DNA of 64,000 bases from Pseudomonas paralactis (GTDB taxonomy: Bacteria > Pseudomonadota > Gammaproteobacteria > Pseudomonadales > Pseudomonadaceae). The DNA lies in the NCBI RefSeq assembly GCF_001439735.1, contig NZ_JYLN01000003.1, forward strand, positions 620,001 through 684,000, given 5' to 3'. The notes under the pieces were generated by a model. The model had not been told where the DNA came from. It saw nothing but the letters and a program-made list of their open reading frames with translations, and did no database searches. Shown here in pieces: positions 35,299-44,736 of the stretch (its first letter is position 1; the number at the start of each line of letters is the position of its first letter). Position numbers and translations under genes: made by a program.

Positions 35299-35967
35299 AT
35301 GCCGCACATCCTGATTGTCGAAGACGAAGCGGCGATAGCCGACACGCTGATCTTTGCCCTGCAAGGCGAGGGCTTTACCACCACCTGGCTGACCCTCGGC
35401 CAGGCGGCGCTGGACCATCAGCGCCAGGCCCCGGCCGACCTGATCATCCTCGACATCGGCCTGCCGGACATCACCGGCTTTGAAACCTGCAAGCAATTGC
35501 GCCGCTTCAGCGAAGTGCCGGTGATGTTCCTCAGCGCACGGGATGCGGAGATCGACCGGGTGGTGGGGCTGGAGATCGGTGCTGACGATTATGTGGTCAA
35601 GCCTTTCAGCCCTCGGGAAGTGGCGGCGCGGGTGCGGGCGATACTCAAGCGTGTTGGCCCGGGTGTGGCGCCGACGTTGTTTCAGGTCGATCTGGAGCGT
35701 ATGCAGATCACCTATCGCGGGCAGCCCTTGAGCCTCACGCGCCATGAGTTCCGCCTGCTGCAAAGCCTGTTGGACCAACCCGAGCGCGTGTTCAGCCGCG
35801 AGCAATTGCTGGACGCGGTCGGTGTGCCCGCCGATGCCGGTTATGAGCGCAATATCGACAGCCACATCAAAAGCCTGCGCAGCAAACTGCGTAGCGTGGC
35901 GGCGCAGGCCGAGCCGATCCAGACCCATCGCGGCCTGGGCTACAGCTACAGCCCGAGCCACAGCTGA
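35299..35967 (+). CDS. creB: response regulator CreB
   Basis: The 222-aa OmpR/PhoB-type regulator has receiver phosphorylation site DLIILDIGLPD, switch MFLSARD, KPFSPREVAARV, and a winged-helix domain (about 125-220, HEFRLLQSLLDQPERVFSRE). CreB is controlled by CreC; in Pseudomonas the system responds to cell-wall inhibition and affects beta-lactamase and biofilm. TGATG overlap with creC indicates coupled translation. Confidence 0.94.
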   Translation: MPHILIVEDEAAIADTLIFALQGEGFTTTWLTLGQAALDHQRQAPADLIILDIGLPDITGFETCKQLRRFSEVPVMFLSARDAEIDRVVGLEIGADDYVVKPFSPREVAARVRAILKRVGPGVAPTLFQVDLERMQITYRGQPLSLTRHEFRLLQSLLDQPERVFSREQLLDAVGVPADAGYERNIDSHIKSLRSKLRSVAAQAEPIQTHRGLGYSYSPSHS

Positions 35968-37406
35968 TGCGCCTGGGGCTGCGAATTTTTCTGGTGTATG
36001 CGCTGTTTATCGGCCTGACCGGCTACTTCGTGCTCAACACGGTGATGAAGGAAATCCGCCCCGGCGTGCGCCAGTCCACCGAAGAAACTTTGGTGGACAC
36101 CGCCAACCTGCTGGCTGAAATCCTGCGCGCAGACGTTAAAAACGGCACCCTCGGCCAGAGCCATTGGCCGGCGCTGCTCAAGGCTTACGGCAACCGTCAG
36201 CCGGGTGCGGTGATCTGGGGCTTGCCGAAAAACCAGGTCAACCATCGCATCTACGTGACCGACGCCACAGGCCGGGTATTGCTCGATTCCAGCGGTGAAG
36301 CAGTCGGTCAGGACTATTCGAAATGGAACGACGTGTACCTGACCCTTCGCGGCGAATACGGTGCGCGCTCCACCCGCAGCGATGCAGACGACCCCACCTC
36401 ATCGGTGATGCACGTGGGGGCGCCAATTCGCGACAACGGCCAGATCATCGGCGTGGTCACCGTGGCCAAGCCCAATAGCTCGTTGCAGCCCTACGTGGAT
36501 CGCACCGAGCGGCGCCTGCTGTGGTACGGCGCCGGGCTGGTCACCCTGGGGCTGCTGCTGGGCGCGCTATTGTCGTGGTGGCTGACGGCGGCCCTCAGAC
36601 GCCTTACCGCCTATGCCGAAGCCGTGAGCGAGGGCCGCCGCGCCGAGTTGCCGCATTATCGCGGCGGCGAACTCAAGCAGTTATCCACTGCAGTGGAGCA
36701 CATGCGCACGCAGCTGGAGGGCAAGGCTTACGTGGAGCGCTACGTGCATACGCTGACCCATGAATTGAAGAGCCCGCTGGCGGCGATTCGGGGAGCGGCG
36801 GAGCTGTTGCAGGGCGACATGAGCCGTGAGCAGCAGCAGCGGTTTGTCGGCAATATCGACAGCGAAAGCGCGCGCCTGCAACAGTTGATCGAGCGCCTGT
36901 TGAACCTGGCCCAGGTTGAGCAACGTCAGGGGCTGGAAGAGCAGTCGAATATTCCTTTGGCAACGCTGGTTGAAGATGTGCTGAAGGCTCAATGTGCACG
37001 AATCGAAGGCGCCGGCTTGCAGGTGGAGCAGTCCATTGCTGGCGATGTGAAGGTGTTTGGCGAACCCTTCCTGTTGCGCCAGGCCCTGGGCAATCTGCTG
37101 GACAACGCGCTGGATTTCACCCCGCCCGGCGGCACCCTGCGGTTTAGCGCCCAGGTGCAGCATCACGATGTGCAGGTCAGCCTGTTTAACCAGGCCACGG
37201 CGATTCCCGATTACGCCTTGCCGCGCCTGAGCGAGCGGTTCTACTCGCTGCCACGTCCGGCCAGCGGGCGCAAAAGTACGGGCCTGGGGCTCAACTTTGT
37301 CGAGGAGGTGATGAAGCTGCACGGCGGCTCGTTGCAGATCGGCAACGTACCGGGCGGCGTGCAGGCGGTGCTGCATCTCCACACAGTCTCCACATTGCCC
37401 ACATAA
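35967..37406 (+). CDS. creC: sensor histidine kinase CreC
   Basis: The 479-aa inner-membrane kinase has a first membrane helix (RIFLVYALFIGLTGYFVL), a periplasmic sensor of about 150 residues, a second helix (GAGLVTLGLLLGALLSWWL near 195), HAMP, H-box HTLTHELKSPLAAIRGAAEL near 265, N-box LGNLLDNALDF, and a G-box near 440 (KSTGLGLNFVEEV). It is the partner of CreB. Length is normal. Confidence 0.94.
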   Translation: MRLGLRIFLVYALFIGLTGYFVLNTVMKEIRPGVRQSTEETLVDTANLLAEILRADVKNGTLGQSHWPALLKAYGNRQPGAVIWGLPKNQVNHRIYVTDATGRVLLDSSGEAVGQDYSKWNDVYLTLRGEYGARSTRSDADDPTSSVMHVGAPIRDNGQIIGVVTVAKPNSSLQPYVDRTERRLLWYGAGLVTLGLLLGALLSWWLTAALRRLTAYAEAVSEGRRAELPHYRGGELKQLSTAVEHMRTQLEGKAYVERYVHTLTHELKSPLAAIRGAAELLQGDMSREQQQRFVGNIDSESARLQQLIERLLNLAQVEQRQGLEEQSNIPLATLVEDVLKAQCARIEGAGLQVEQSIAGDVKVFGEPFLLRQALGNLLDNALDFTPPGGTLRFSAQVQHHDVQVSLFNQATAIPDYALPRLSERFYSLPRPASGRKSTGLGLNFVEEVMKLHGGSLQIGNVPGGVQAVLHLHTVSTLPT

Positions 37407-37458
37407 ATCCCCCATACCGGCTGGGCAGACTCTCTGGCATTCAAACAGGGAGAGACCC

Positions 37459-38808
37459 ATGAACCGCAGCCTGCTTTTCAAACTTGGCGCGATTGCGCTG
37501 CTGGTCCTGCTGTTGCTGATTCCGTTGCTGATGATCAACGGCATCATCAGCGACCGCCAGCAGCTGCGCGACGGCGTATTGATGGACATTGCCCGCAGCT
37601 CAAGCTTCGCCCAGCGCCTTACCGGGCCGGTGATGGTGGTGCCGTTTCGCAAGACGGTGCGCGAGTGGAAGCTCAATGAAAAACTCAACAAGCGCTACGA
37701 AGAAACCCGTGAAGAGCGTGGCCGTTTGTATTTCCTGCCGGAGCGTTTCGAGCTCGACGGCAAGGTGCAAACCGAACTGCGTGCGCGTGGCATTTACCAG
37801 GCGCGGCTGTTCCATGCCGACAACCGTATCAACGGGCGTTTCGAGTTGCCGGCGCAGTTGGGGATCACCGAGGACTTTGCCGACTACCGCTTTGAACCCG
37901 CGTTTCTGGCGGTAGGCATCAGCGATATTCGCGGTATTGAAAACGCGTTGAAGCTGGAGCTGGGCGATCAGCGCCTGGAGTTCTCGCCGGGTTCGCAAGT
38001 GGACTGGCTGGGTGAGGGCGTGCATGTGACGTTGCCTGCGCAAGACGGCAAGAAAGCTGCCGTGCTGGACTTTGCCTTCGATCTGCGCCTGCAAGGCACC
38101 GAACAACTGCAAGTGGTGCCGGTGGGCAAGACCAGCCAGGTGTCGCTGGCGTCCAACTGGCCGCACCCGAGTTTTATCGGCAACTTCCTGCCGGCTCAAC
38201 GTGAAGTCAATGACCAGGGTTTCAGTGCCAACTGGCAGACCTCATTCTTTTCCACCAACCTTGAACAAGCGCTGCAAAGCTGCCTGGACCGCCAGGGGTG
38301 CGAAGACTTCAACAACCGCAGCTTTGGCGTGAACTTCATCGACCCGGTGGACCAGTACCTCAAGAGCGACCGTGCGATCAAATACGCGCTGTTGTTTATC
38401 GCGCTGACCTTCGCTGGTTTCTTCCTGTTCGAAGTGCTCAAGAGCCTGGCGGTGCACCCGATTCAGTACGCATTGGTGGGCGTGGCTCTGGCGTTTTTCT
38501 ACCTGCTGTTGTTGTCGTTGTCCGAGCATCTGGGCTTTGCCCTGGCGTACCTGATATCTGCCAGTGCCTGTGTGTTGTTGATCGGTTTTTACGTGTGCCA
38601 TGTGCTGCGCAGCATCGCCCACGGCCTGGGGTTTTCGGCAGGGTTGGCGGCGTTGTATGGCTTGCTGTACGGATTGCTCAGTGCCGAGGATTACGCACTG
38701 TTGATGGGCTCGCTGTTGCTGTTTGGCCTGCTGGGTACAGTGATGGTGCTGACGCGCAAGCTGGATTGGTATGGGGTGGGTAAGCGCAAGGTGGAGCAAG
38801 TGCAATGA
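37459..38808 (+). CDS. creD: inner-membrane protein CreD
   Basis: The 449-aa protein has an N-terminal helix (LGAIALLVLLLLIPLLMI), a large periplasmic domain (about 35-300) and five to six C-terminal helices (from ALLFIALTFAGFFLFEVL). It matches CreD, a target of CreBC needed for envelope integrity. A gap of 52 bases after creC, with AGGGAGAG before the ATG, leaves room for a separate promoter. Confidence 0.92.
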   Translation: MNRSLLFKLGAIALLVLLLLIPLLMINGIISDRQQLRDGVLMDIARSSSFAQRLTGPVMVVPFRKTVREWKLNEKLNKRYEETREERGRLYFLPERFELDGKVQTELRARGIYQARLFHADNRINGRFELPAQLGITEDFADYRFEPAFLAVGISDIRGIENALKLELGDQRLEFSPGSQVDWLGEGVHVTLPAQDGKKAAVLDFAFDLRLQGTEQLQVVPVGKTSQVSLASNWPHPSFIGNFLPAQREVNDQGFSANWQTSFFSTNLEQALQSCLDRQGCEDFNNRSFGVNFIDPVDQYLKSDRAIKYALLFIALTFAGFFLFEVLKSLAVHPIQYALVGVALAFFYLLLLSLSEHLGFALAYLISASACVLLIGFYVCHVLRSIAHGLGFSAGLAALYGLLYGLLSAEDYALLMGSLLLFGLLGTVMVLTRKLDWYGVGKRKVEQVQ

Positions 38809-38887
38809 TTGGGTTGCGCGAGGATCAGCAAGCGGGGGCGCAGTTGGCCTTAAGGATCGCCACCTTCCTCAATGCCACCACCGTCCC

Positions 38888-38977
38888 CTGTGGGAGCGGG
38901 CTTGCCCGCGATAGAGGTGGTTCAGAAGCAGATGTACTGAATGACACGCCGCAATCGCGGGCAAGCCCGCTCCCACA
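38888..38977. repeat. REPIN, GAGCGGGCTTGCCCGC class
   Basis: Inverted pair between creD and the convergent glutathione S-transferase gene. Confidence 0.9.
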
Positions 38978-38994
38978 GGGGGTAGGTATGCATG

Positions 38995-39624
38995 TCAGGC
39001 GGGCGGCTGGGTCTGCTGCATCGAAGGCCGCTGGCTGACCTCGGCGTACCAGGCGGCGAGCTTGGGGTTGTCCGAGCGCCATTGCAGATCCGGGTGGCGG
39101 AAGTCGAGGTAGCCCAGGGCGCAGGCGACGCTGATCGATGCGATATCGAAGTGGCTGGCCAGTTCGGCGATGGCGTCCTGTTCCAGTTCGGCAAGGGCGC
39201 GACGGATCTTGTTGCGCTGCTCGTCCAGCCACTGGTCCCAGTGTTTTTCCACCGGACGCATGGCGGTCTCGTAACGTACAAGCACGGCGGCATCCATGAT
39301 GCCGTCGGCCATCGAAGCCAGGGTCAGGCGCCGCCAGCGCGCCGACCCATCGCGAGGGATCAGCGGGTTGCCGACGTGCTGGTGGTCGAAGTAATCGAGG
39401 ATCACCCGGCTGTCGTGCAGGACCGAACCGTCGGCCAGGCGCAGGGCCGGAATCTTGCCCACGGGGTTGCCTTGCAGCACTTCGGCATCCGGGGTGACCG
39501 GAGTGGGCAGGCACGCGTGCAGGGCCACACGATCCTGCTGGCCGGTCTCAATCAGCAGCACGCGCACTTTACGCACGAAGGGCGAGGCGGGGTTGTGGAA
39601 CAAGGTCATGCTGGGGGCGGACAT
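38995..39624 (-). CDS. glutathione S-transferase family protein
   Basis: The 209-aa protein begins with a thioredoxin-like domain, MTLFHNPASPFVRKVRVLL (Ser/Pro at the active-site position), and continues with DGSVLHDSRVILDYFDH for glutathione contacts and a helical C-terminal domain. GAGGA six bases before the ATG at 39624 decides the start over the upstream Met codons. Substrate unknown. It is placed between creBCD and the iron-uptake locus. Confidence 0.86.
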   Translation of the reverse strand: MSAPSMTLFHNPASPFVRKVRVLLIETGQQDRVALHACLPTPVTPDAEVLQGNPVGKIPALRLADGSVLHDSRVILDYFDHQHVGNPLIPRDGSARWRRLTLASMADGIMDAAVLVRYETAMRPVEKHWDQWLDEQRNKIRRALAELEQDAIAELASHFDIASISVACALGYLDFRHPDLQWRSDNPKLAAWYAEVSQRPSMQQTQPPA

Positions 39625-39708
39625 GGGCATTCCTCGAAATGGACTGGGGCTAGCGTAGATGCTTGCGCAGTGGCTGGCGAGGGAGATTTTTGTGATCCTG
39701 AGGGCCTC

Positions 39709-39780
39709 ATCGGGGGCAAGCCCCCTCCCACAGTGGACGGCGTTCACAAATCAAATGTGGGAGGGGGCTTGCCCCCGATA
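39709..39780. repeat. REP doublet, GGGGGC class
   Basis: Inverted pair of the GTGGGAGGGGGCTTGCCCCC unit, between the 60-aa membrane protein gene and the glutathione S-transferase gene. Confidence 0.92.
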
Positions 39781-39786
39781 GCGCCC

Positions 39787-39969
39787 TCAACCGCGCCGCT
39801 TGCCCAGCGCCCAAGCGCCAATGGCAGCAGGTATGCCCAACCCCACCCAACTCAACGAATCCCACCACCCATCTCCCAGCAACGCCGCAAACAACCCGGC
39901 GGCACTGAGCAGGCCAATCCCTATTGGTATGCCAAACACCTTCCAGAAATTCGACTGGCGAGGCTTCAT
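39787..39969 (-). CDS. 60-aa membrane protein coupled to the PepSY gene
   Basis: The sequence MKPRQSNFWKVFGIPIGIGL is followed by two hydrophobic helices and a basic end (GKRRG). Its ATG overlaps the TGA of the PepSY gene (ATGA), so translation is coupled. An inner-membrane location and a function with the PepSY protein, such as ferric siderophore reduction, are inferred. Small proteins of this type are common after such genes in Pseudomonas iron loci. Confidence 0.72.
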   Translation of the reverse strand: MKPRQSNFWKVFGIPIGIGLLSAAGLFAALLGDGWWDSLSWVGLGIPAAIGAWALGKRRG

Positions 39970-41069
39970 ACCTTGGCCGCCTTGCGCCGTACGATCCATA
40001 GGTAAATACCGCTGACCAGCACGACGATGGTCAGCACATCCAGCACCGCCCACAGGATCTTCATCGGCATACCGCCGTAATCGCCGAAGTGCAGCGGTTG
40101 GGACATGCCCATGGCGTCCATGTACCAGGGGCGCTCGGCGATGGCGGTGACGGCCAGGGTGCTGGCGTCGATCAGCACCGGTGTCAGCAGGTGAGAAGTC
40201 AGGTGCGTGCTGCCCTTCATGAACACCGCATAGTGATGTTCGCTGGAGAAGCGCGTGCCGGGAAACGCGATAAAGTCCGGCTCCATGCCCGGCGCGGCCT
40301 TGGCGGCAATGCTCAGCAGCTCGGTGGCGGGCGCGCGGTGGGTCAGCGGCGGGGCGTTTTTGTAGGGTTCGATCATGGCGCTGAGGCTGTCCTGGCGCCA
40401 GGCGGCGATGATCAGGTCGGCGCAGGCGCTGATCACGCCGGTCACGCCCACCACCAGCGCCCAGGTCAGGGTGACCACGCCGATCAGGTTATGCAGGTCG
40501 AGCCAGCGCAGGCGGGTGGACTTGTCCTGACGCACGGTGGCGAACTTCAAGCGGCGCATGAACGGCAGGTACAACACCGCGCCCGAGACAATCGCCAGCA
40601 CAAACAGAAGGCCCATGAACGCCAGCAGCAACTTGCCCGGCAGCCCGGCAAACATGTCCACGTGCAGACGCAGCAGGAACAGGGTCAGCCCGCCATTGGC
40701 TGCGGGGGTTTCCACTGCTTGGCCAGTGCGGGCGTCGAGCATGAAGGTGTGCGACGAATTCGGCTCGGTACCGGCTGTGGCGGCCATGATCGCGATCACA
40801 CCGTTCTTGTCGTCTTCGTCCCACGCAAGGTACTGCATGGCCTCGCCGGGGCGGTGGGCCTGGGCTTTGGCCACAAGCTGCTCAAGGTTAAGCCGGGGCG
40901 TATCGGCGGGCATCTGCGCCAGTTCGGGCTCATTGCCCAGCAGGTGGTCGATCTCGTGGTGAAACACCAACGGCAAGCCGGTGAGGGCGAGCAGCAGCAG
41001 GAATACGGTGCAGATCAGGCTGGTCCAGGTGTGGATGAAGGACCAGTGGCGGATGGTTTTGCTTTTCAT
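39966..41069 (-). CDS. PepSY-associated membrane protein (FoxB/siderophore reductase type)
   Basis: This 367-aa inner-membrane protein has four helices: WSFIHTWTSLICTVFLLLLA at the N-terminus, LLLAFMGLLFVLAIVSGAVL near 150, a central pair near 200 and a C-terminal one before the RRK. A periplasmic PepSY domain lies between helices 1 and 2. FoxB-like proteins reduce or release iron from hydroxamate siderophores in the periplasm. ATG 41069 has GAAGG seven bases upstream. It follows the receptor gene on the same strand after a GCCGCCC hairpin. Confidence 0.85.
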   Translation of the reverse strand: MKSKTIRHWSFIHTWTSLICTVFLLLLALTGLPLVFHHEIDHLLGNEPELAQMPADTPRLNLEQLVAKAQAHRPGEAMQYLAWDEDDKNGVIAIMAATAGTEPNSSHTFMLDARTGQAVETPAANGGLTLFLLRLHVDMFAGLPGKLLLAFMGLLFVLAIVSGAVLYLPFMRRLKFATVRQDKSTRLRWLDLHNLIGVVTLTWALVVGVTGVISACADLIIAAWRQDSLSAMIEPYKNAPPLTHRAPATELLSIAAKAAPGMEPDFIAFPGTRFSSEHHYAVFMKGSTHLTSHLLTPVLIDASTLAVTAIAERPWYMDAMGMSQPLHFGDYGGMPMKILWAVLDVLTIVVLVSGIYLWIVRRKAAKV

Positions 41070-41093
41070 TTTTGAGCCTTCAGATGCACCCAA

Positions 41094-41111
41094 GCCGCCC
41101 TGTGGGGCGGC
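41094..41111 (-). terminator. short GC hairpin between receptor and PepSY genes
   Basis: GCCGCCC-tgtg-GGGCGGC. No T tract follows on the minus strand, so it more likely attenuates or protects the receptor mRNA than ends it. Confidence 0.4.
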
Positions 41112-41132
41112 CTGGTTGTTAACTTAAGCTGA

Positions 41133-43562
41133 TCACCACTGGTAGGTGGCGCTGGCGACTACGCTGCGTTGGTCGCCGAAGTAGCAGTAGGAACCATCAC
41201 AGGTGGAAATGTAGTCCTTGTTGAACAGGTTGGTCGCGTTCACTTTCACCGACGCGCCCTTGAGACTGTTGTCCAGGCGACCGAGGTCGTAATGCACGGA
41301 GCCATCGAACACGGTGTAGGCGTTGGCCTTGCCGGCCCAGGTATTGGCTTGGTCGCCATAGGTATTGCCGGTATAGCGTGCGCCGAAGCCGATACCGAAG
41401 CCGTCGAGTGCGCCGGTGTGCCAGGTGTAGTCGGTCCACAAAGACGCTTGCTGGTTAGGTATCAGTTGCAGGCGATTGCCTTTGAAGTCGCCTTTTTGCA
41501 CTTCGGATTTGGCCAGGGTATACGCCGCGATGACCTTGAGGTTTTCGGTGACGTCAGAGATGGCTTCCAACTCGAGGCCTTTGACTTTCACTTCGCCGGT
41601 CTGGTCGGTGATCGACACACCACCGGACTGGAAGCTGCTGACCAGAACGTTCTTCTGGGTCAGGTCATACACCGCTGCACTGAGCAGAGTGTTCGAGCCC
41701 GGCGGTTGGTACTTGAGCCCCAGTTCCCACTGCTTGCCCTCGGTAGGTTTATAGGACTCTGTAGGTGAAGCGCTGGCGTTGCTCGCCGGCTGGAAAGATT
41801 CGGCGTAGGAGATGTACGGTACGAAGCCCGAGTCGAACACATAGCTGAGTGCCGCGTTACCGCTGAAATTCTTGCTGCGGTCAGTATTGGTCGCGTCGTT
41901 TTTGTTGAAGTAGGTGGTGCCTTGGTGCACCCAGTCTTCACGGCCGCCCAGGGTCAGGCGCCAATTATCAAGAGCCATCTGGTCCTGCACGTAGAGGCCG
42001 GTCTGGACGGTCTTCTGGTTATAGTCGTAGAAAGCGCCTGAGCGTGCGGGGCGTTCAACCGGCGTGGTGTTGACCGGGTTGAAAATGTTGACTCTTCCCG
42101 CCTGCCCGTAAATCGACAGGTACGAGGTATCGGTACGCTGGTGGTCCAGCCCGAGCAGGAGGGTGTGGGTGACGTCACCGGTGGCGAAGTCGGCCTGAAA
42201 ATTATTATCCACCGCCAACTGTCCGATGTCTTCGTCCACATTGGTCGACGAGCGGTCGATATTGCCCTCAGCGTCGACCGGCGCCCAGCCATAGGCACCC
42301 ACGGTCAATTGCTGGAACGACAATTCTGATTTGGTGTAACGCAGATTCTGTTTGAACTGCCAGGTATCGTTGAAACGGTGCTCGAATGCGTAGCCGAGTG
42401 CGTAATAGGTACGGTCGTAGAACTCGTAGTTCGGATCGCCCAGGTTCTTGTGATGCGAAACGTCACCCAGTGGCGACTTGATCTTGGTGCCGACTATCGG
42501 CAGGAACTGGCTGGTGGCACCGGTATCGTCACGGGTGAACTGCGACAGCAAGGTCAGCTTGGTATCGGTATCGATGTTCCAGGTCAGGCTCGGTGCGATG
42601 TTGTAGCGCTTGTTGTCGATATGGTCGACCTGCGTACCGGCATCACGTACCACGCCGCTGAGGCCATAAAGAAACTGGCCTTCGTCATCGATCTTGCCGG
42701 TGCTGGCGAAGTTGATCTGGCGGTAGTTGTCACTGCCGTACTGCACTTGGATGGCGCTGCTCTGTTCGGCGCTGGGGCGGCGGCTGACCATATCCAGCAG
42801 GCCGCCCGGAGGGGTCTGGCCATAGACTGACGAGGCCGGACCGCGCAGCAGGGCGAGGCGGTCAAGGTTCCAGGTTTCGGCTTTAGGGTTGGCATACACG
42901 CCGCGAGGCAGCGGCAGGCCATCAAGGAATTGCGTCGGCTCGAAGCCGCGGACGCGCATCCAGTCGTAACGGGTGTCGCTGCCATAGCTGGCAGATACGA
43001 TACCGGGCATGTATTTAACCGCATCATCGAGGTTCTGCACGTTACGGTCCTGCATCTGCTCGCGGGTAGCTACCGAGATCGAGCGTGGTGCCTCGACCAG
43101 TGCGGTATCGGTTTTGGTGCCGGCGGCGGTGCGCTTTGCGACATAACCCTCCACCGGCCCCCAAGCGCTCTCATAGCTGCCCTGACCGGTAATGTTGGTG
43201 GTCGGCAAGGCGACGACGCCCTCCGGGACCGGCACCAGGGTGTAAGTGCCCGCACTGCTTTGCTCCAGCTGCAAGCCGGTACCGCGCAACGCCTCACGCA
43301 GCGCGCCCTGTGCATCGAACTGGCCCTGGACCGGGGTCGAGGTTTTGCCGGCGGCGAGTGTCGGGTTGAGGGTCAGCGCCAGGCCGGCCTGGCTGGCGAT
43401 CTGGTTCAGGGTGCTGGCCAGGGGCGCAGCCGGCAGGTTGTAGGCGCGCACGCTCAAGGCTTGTTCAGCAGCGATCAGCGAAGTGCTCGCCAGCGGAGCG
43501 CTGAGGGCGATAGCCAGGGCTAACAGGCTGGGGCGCAACAAGGTGTCTAGCGTGCGGGACAT
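41133..43562 (-). CDS. TonB-dependent siderophore receptor with signalling domain (FoxA/FiuA/FhuA type)
   Basis: The 809-aa outer-membrane receptor has a signal peptide (ALAIALSAPLASTSLIAAEQ) and an N-terminal secretin/TonB short domain (about 35-110, ASTLNQIASQAGLALTLNPT) that signals to FecR. The plug domain includes EAPRSISVATREQMQDRNV and YGQTPPGGLLDMVSRRP, and the beta-barrel ends in Trp (SATYQW). The plug motifs are those of hydroxamate siderophore receptors (ferrichrome/ferrioxamine). Whether the ligand is ferrioxamine (FoxA) or ferrichrome (FiuA) cannot be told; nearness to creBCD fits the P. aeruginosa fiu position, while the PepSY gene fits fox. AGGAG lies eight bases upstream of the ATG. 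Confidence 0.9.
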   Translation of the reverse strand: MSRTLDTLLRPSLLALAIALSAPLASTSLIAAEQALSVRAYNLPAAPLASTLNQIASQAGLALTLNPTLAAGKTSTPVQGQFDAQGALREALRGTGLQLEQSSAGTYTLVPVPEGVVALPTTNITGQGSYESAWGPVEGYVAKRTAAGTKTDTALVEAPRSISVATREQMQDRNVQNLDDAVKYMPGIVSASYGSDTRYDWMRVRGFEPTQFLDGLPLPRGVYANPKAETWNLDRLALLRGPASSVYGQTPPGGLLDMVSRRPSAEQSSAIQVQYGSDNYRQINFASTGKIDDEGQFLYGLSGVVRDAGTQVDHIDNKRYNIAPSLTWNIDTDTKLTLLSQFTRDDTGATSQFLPIVGTKIKSPLGDVSHHKNLGDPNYEFYDRTYYALGYAFEHRFNDTWQFKQNLRYTKSELSFQQLTVGAYGWAPVDAEGNIDRSSTNVDEDIGQLAVDNNFQADFATGDVTHTLLLGLDHQRTDTSYLSIYGQAGRVNIFNPVNTTPVERPARSGAFYDYNQKTVQTGLYVQDQMALDNWRLTLGGREDWVHQGTTYFNKNDATNTDRSKNFSGNAALSYVFDSGFVPYISYAESFQPASNASASPTESYKPTEGKQWELGLKYQPPGSNTLLSAAVYDLTQKNVLVSSFQSGGVSITDQTGEVKVKGLELEAISDVTENLKVIAAYTLAKSEVQKGDFKGNRLQLIPNQQASLWTDYTWHTGALDGFGIGFGARYTGNTYGDQANTWAGKANAYTVFDGSVHYDLGRLDNSLKGASVKVNATNLFNKDYISTCDGSYCYFGDQRSVVASATYQW

Positions 43563-43767
43563 AAAGGCGGCTCCTGAATGGAAATATTTCTCAATTGCCT
43601 AGGTGCCGAACGAGAATCGGAAAGTGATAGGGCGGGGTGAAAATATTTTTTGTAGTGTTTTTGAGGGCCTCATCGGGAGCAAGCCCCCTCCCACCTTTTT
43701 GACCGCGGCGAGGTTCAAGTGTGGGAGGGGGCTTGCCCCCGATAGCGATCTCCAGACGCCGAAAACC
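43563..43767 (-). promoter_or_regulatory. receptor upstream region
   Basis: Besides the REP at 43672-43744 it holds GAACGAGAATCGG at about 43608-43620, which resembles half of a Fur box, and an AT-rich stretch GAAAATATTTTTTG (43640-43653). The ECF-sigma promoter of the receptor should lie here, but I could not fix its -35/-10. Confidence 0.4.
43672..43744. repeat. REP doublet, GGGGGC class, between fecR-like and receptor genes
   Basis: The left arm has GGGAGCAAGCCCCCTCCCAC and the right arm GTGGGAGGGGGCTTGCCCCC. One substitution in the left arm. Confidence 0.9.
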
Positions 43768-44736
43768 CTAAGGCTTACCCTTGACGGTCACCCACCACGG
43801 CGTGTGCTGCTCGATCTGCACCGGCAAGGTCGGCAACAGCGCATTCAACGCCAGCGTGGTGTCGTGCAGCGGGAAGCTGCCGGTGATGCGCAGGTCTGCC
43901 ACGTTGTCATCCACGCCCAAATGCCCGGTGCGGTAGCGGCCCAGTTCTTCGATCACATCGCCCAGGCGGGCGTTGTCGACCACCAACATGCCGCGGGTCC
44001 AGGCGTCGGTGGCGGGTGTCACGGCCAGCAGCGGGCCAAGGCCGTCGCTGCGCATCACTACTTGCTGGCCGGCCTTGAAAATCTGTTCCTGATGCAGCGC
44101 TTCAGGCTGGGCGGCCACGGCGGACTGCAACACACTCAGGCGCGTGGCGTCATCTTCGCGCTTGACGATAAACCGGGTGCCCAGCGCTCGCAGGCTGCCG
44201 TCACGGGTTTGTACATAGAACGGGCGTGAATCGTTGTGGCCGGTTTCGACGAGGATTTCGCCCTCCTGCAACACAATCAATCGGCGTTTTTCGTCGAAGC
44301 GCACATCAATGGCGCTATGGGTATTGAGGTTGATCGAAGTGCCATCCGCCAGTTTCAGCGTGCGTTGTTCGCCGGTGGCGGTGCGCTGGTCGGCCAGCCA
44401 ATAGTGGATCGGCACGTAACGCTCGCCGGCAAACAACGCCAGGCCACACACCAGTACGATGCTCGCCAGGCCACGGCCCAACTTGCGTACGCGCTGGCGG
44501 ATGCCGTGGCGCGATTGCAGCAACGCCGCCCGGGCAGGGCCGGCGGCCACGCTGAAACGCTGATCGAGCATACCCAGCTGGCGCCAGGCGCGCGCATGTT
44601 CCTCATCGCTGGCCAGCCATTTGGCGAACTCTTCTTGTTCCACCGCACTGCCGTCACCCGAATCCAGGGACAACTGCCAGGCAATCGCGGCATCCAGCAC
44701 CCGTGCCGACACCGGCCTGGAGCCAATGGCTGTCAC
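43768..44736 (-). CDS. FecR-type anti-sigma regulator
   Basis: The 322-aa inner-membrane regulator has a cytoplasmic N-terminal domain (DAAIAWQLSLDSG, WLASDEEHARAWRQLGMLD), one membrane helix (LASIVLVCGLALFAGERY near 95) and a periplasmic FecR domain (RTLKLADGTSINLNTHSAID, VLQEGEILVETGHND). It carries the receptor signal to the sigma factor. The start is a GTG at 44736 overlapping the sigma TGA (GTGA); an upstream in-frame ATG would lie deep in the sigma gene. Confidence 0.9.
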   Translation of the reverse strand: MTAIGSRPVSARVLDAAIAWQLSLDSGDGSAVEQEEFAKWLASDEEHARAWRQLGMLDQRFSVAAGPARAALLQSRHGIRQRVRKLGRGLASIVLVCGLALFAGERYVPIHYWLADQRTATGEQRTLKLADGTSINLNTHSAIDVRFDEKRRLIVLQEGEILVETGHNDSRPFYVQTRDGSLRALGTRFIVKREDDATRLSVLQSAVAAQPEALHQEQIFKAGQQVVMRSDGLGPLLAVTPATDAWTRGMLVVDNARLGDVIEELGRYRTGHLGVDDNVADLRITGSFPLHDTTLALNALLPTLPVQIEQHTPWWVTVKGKP

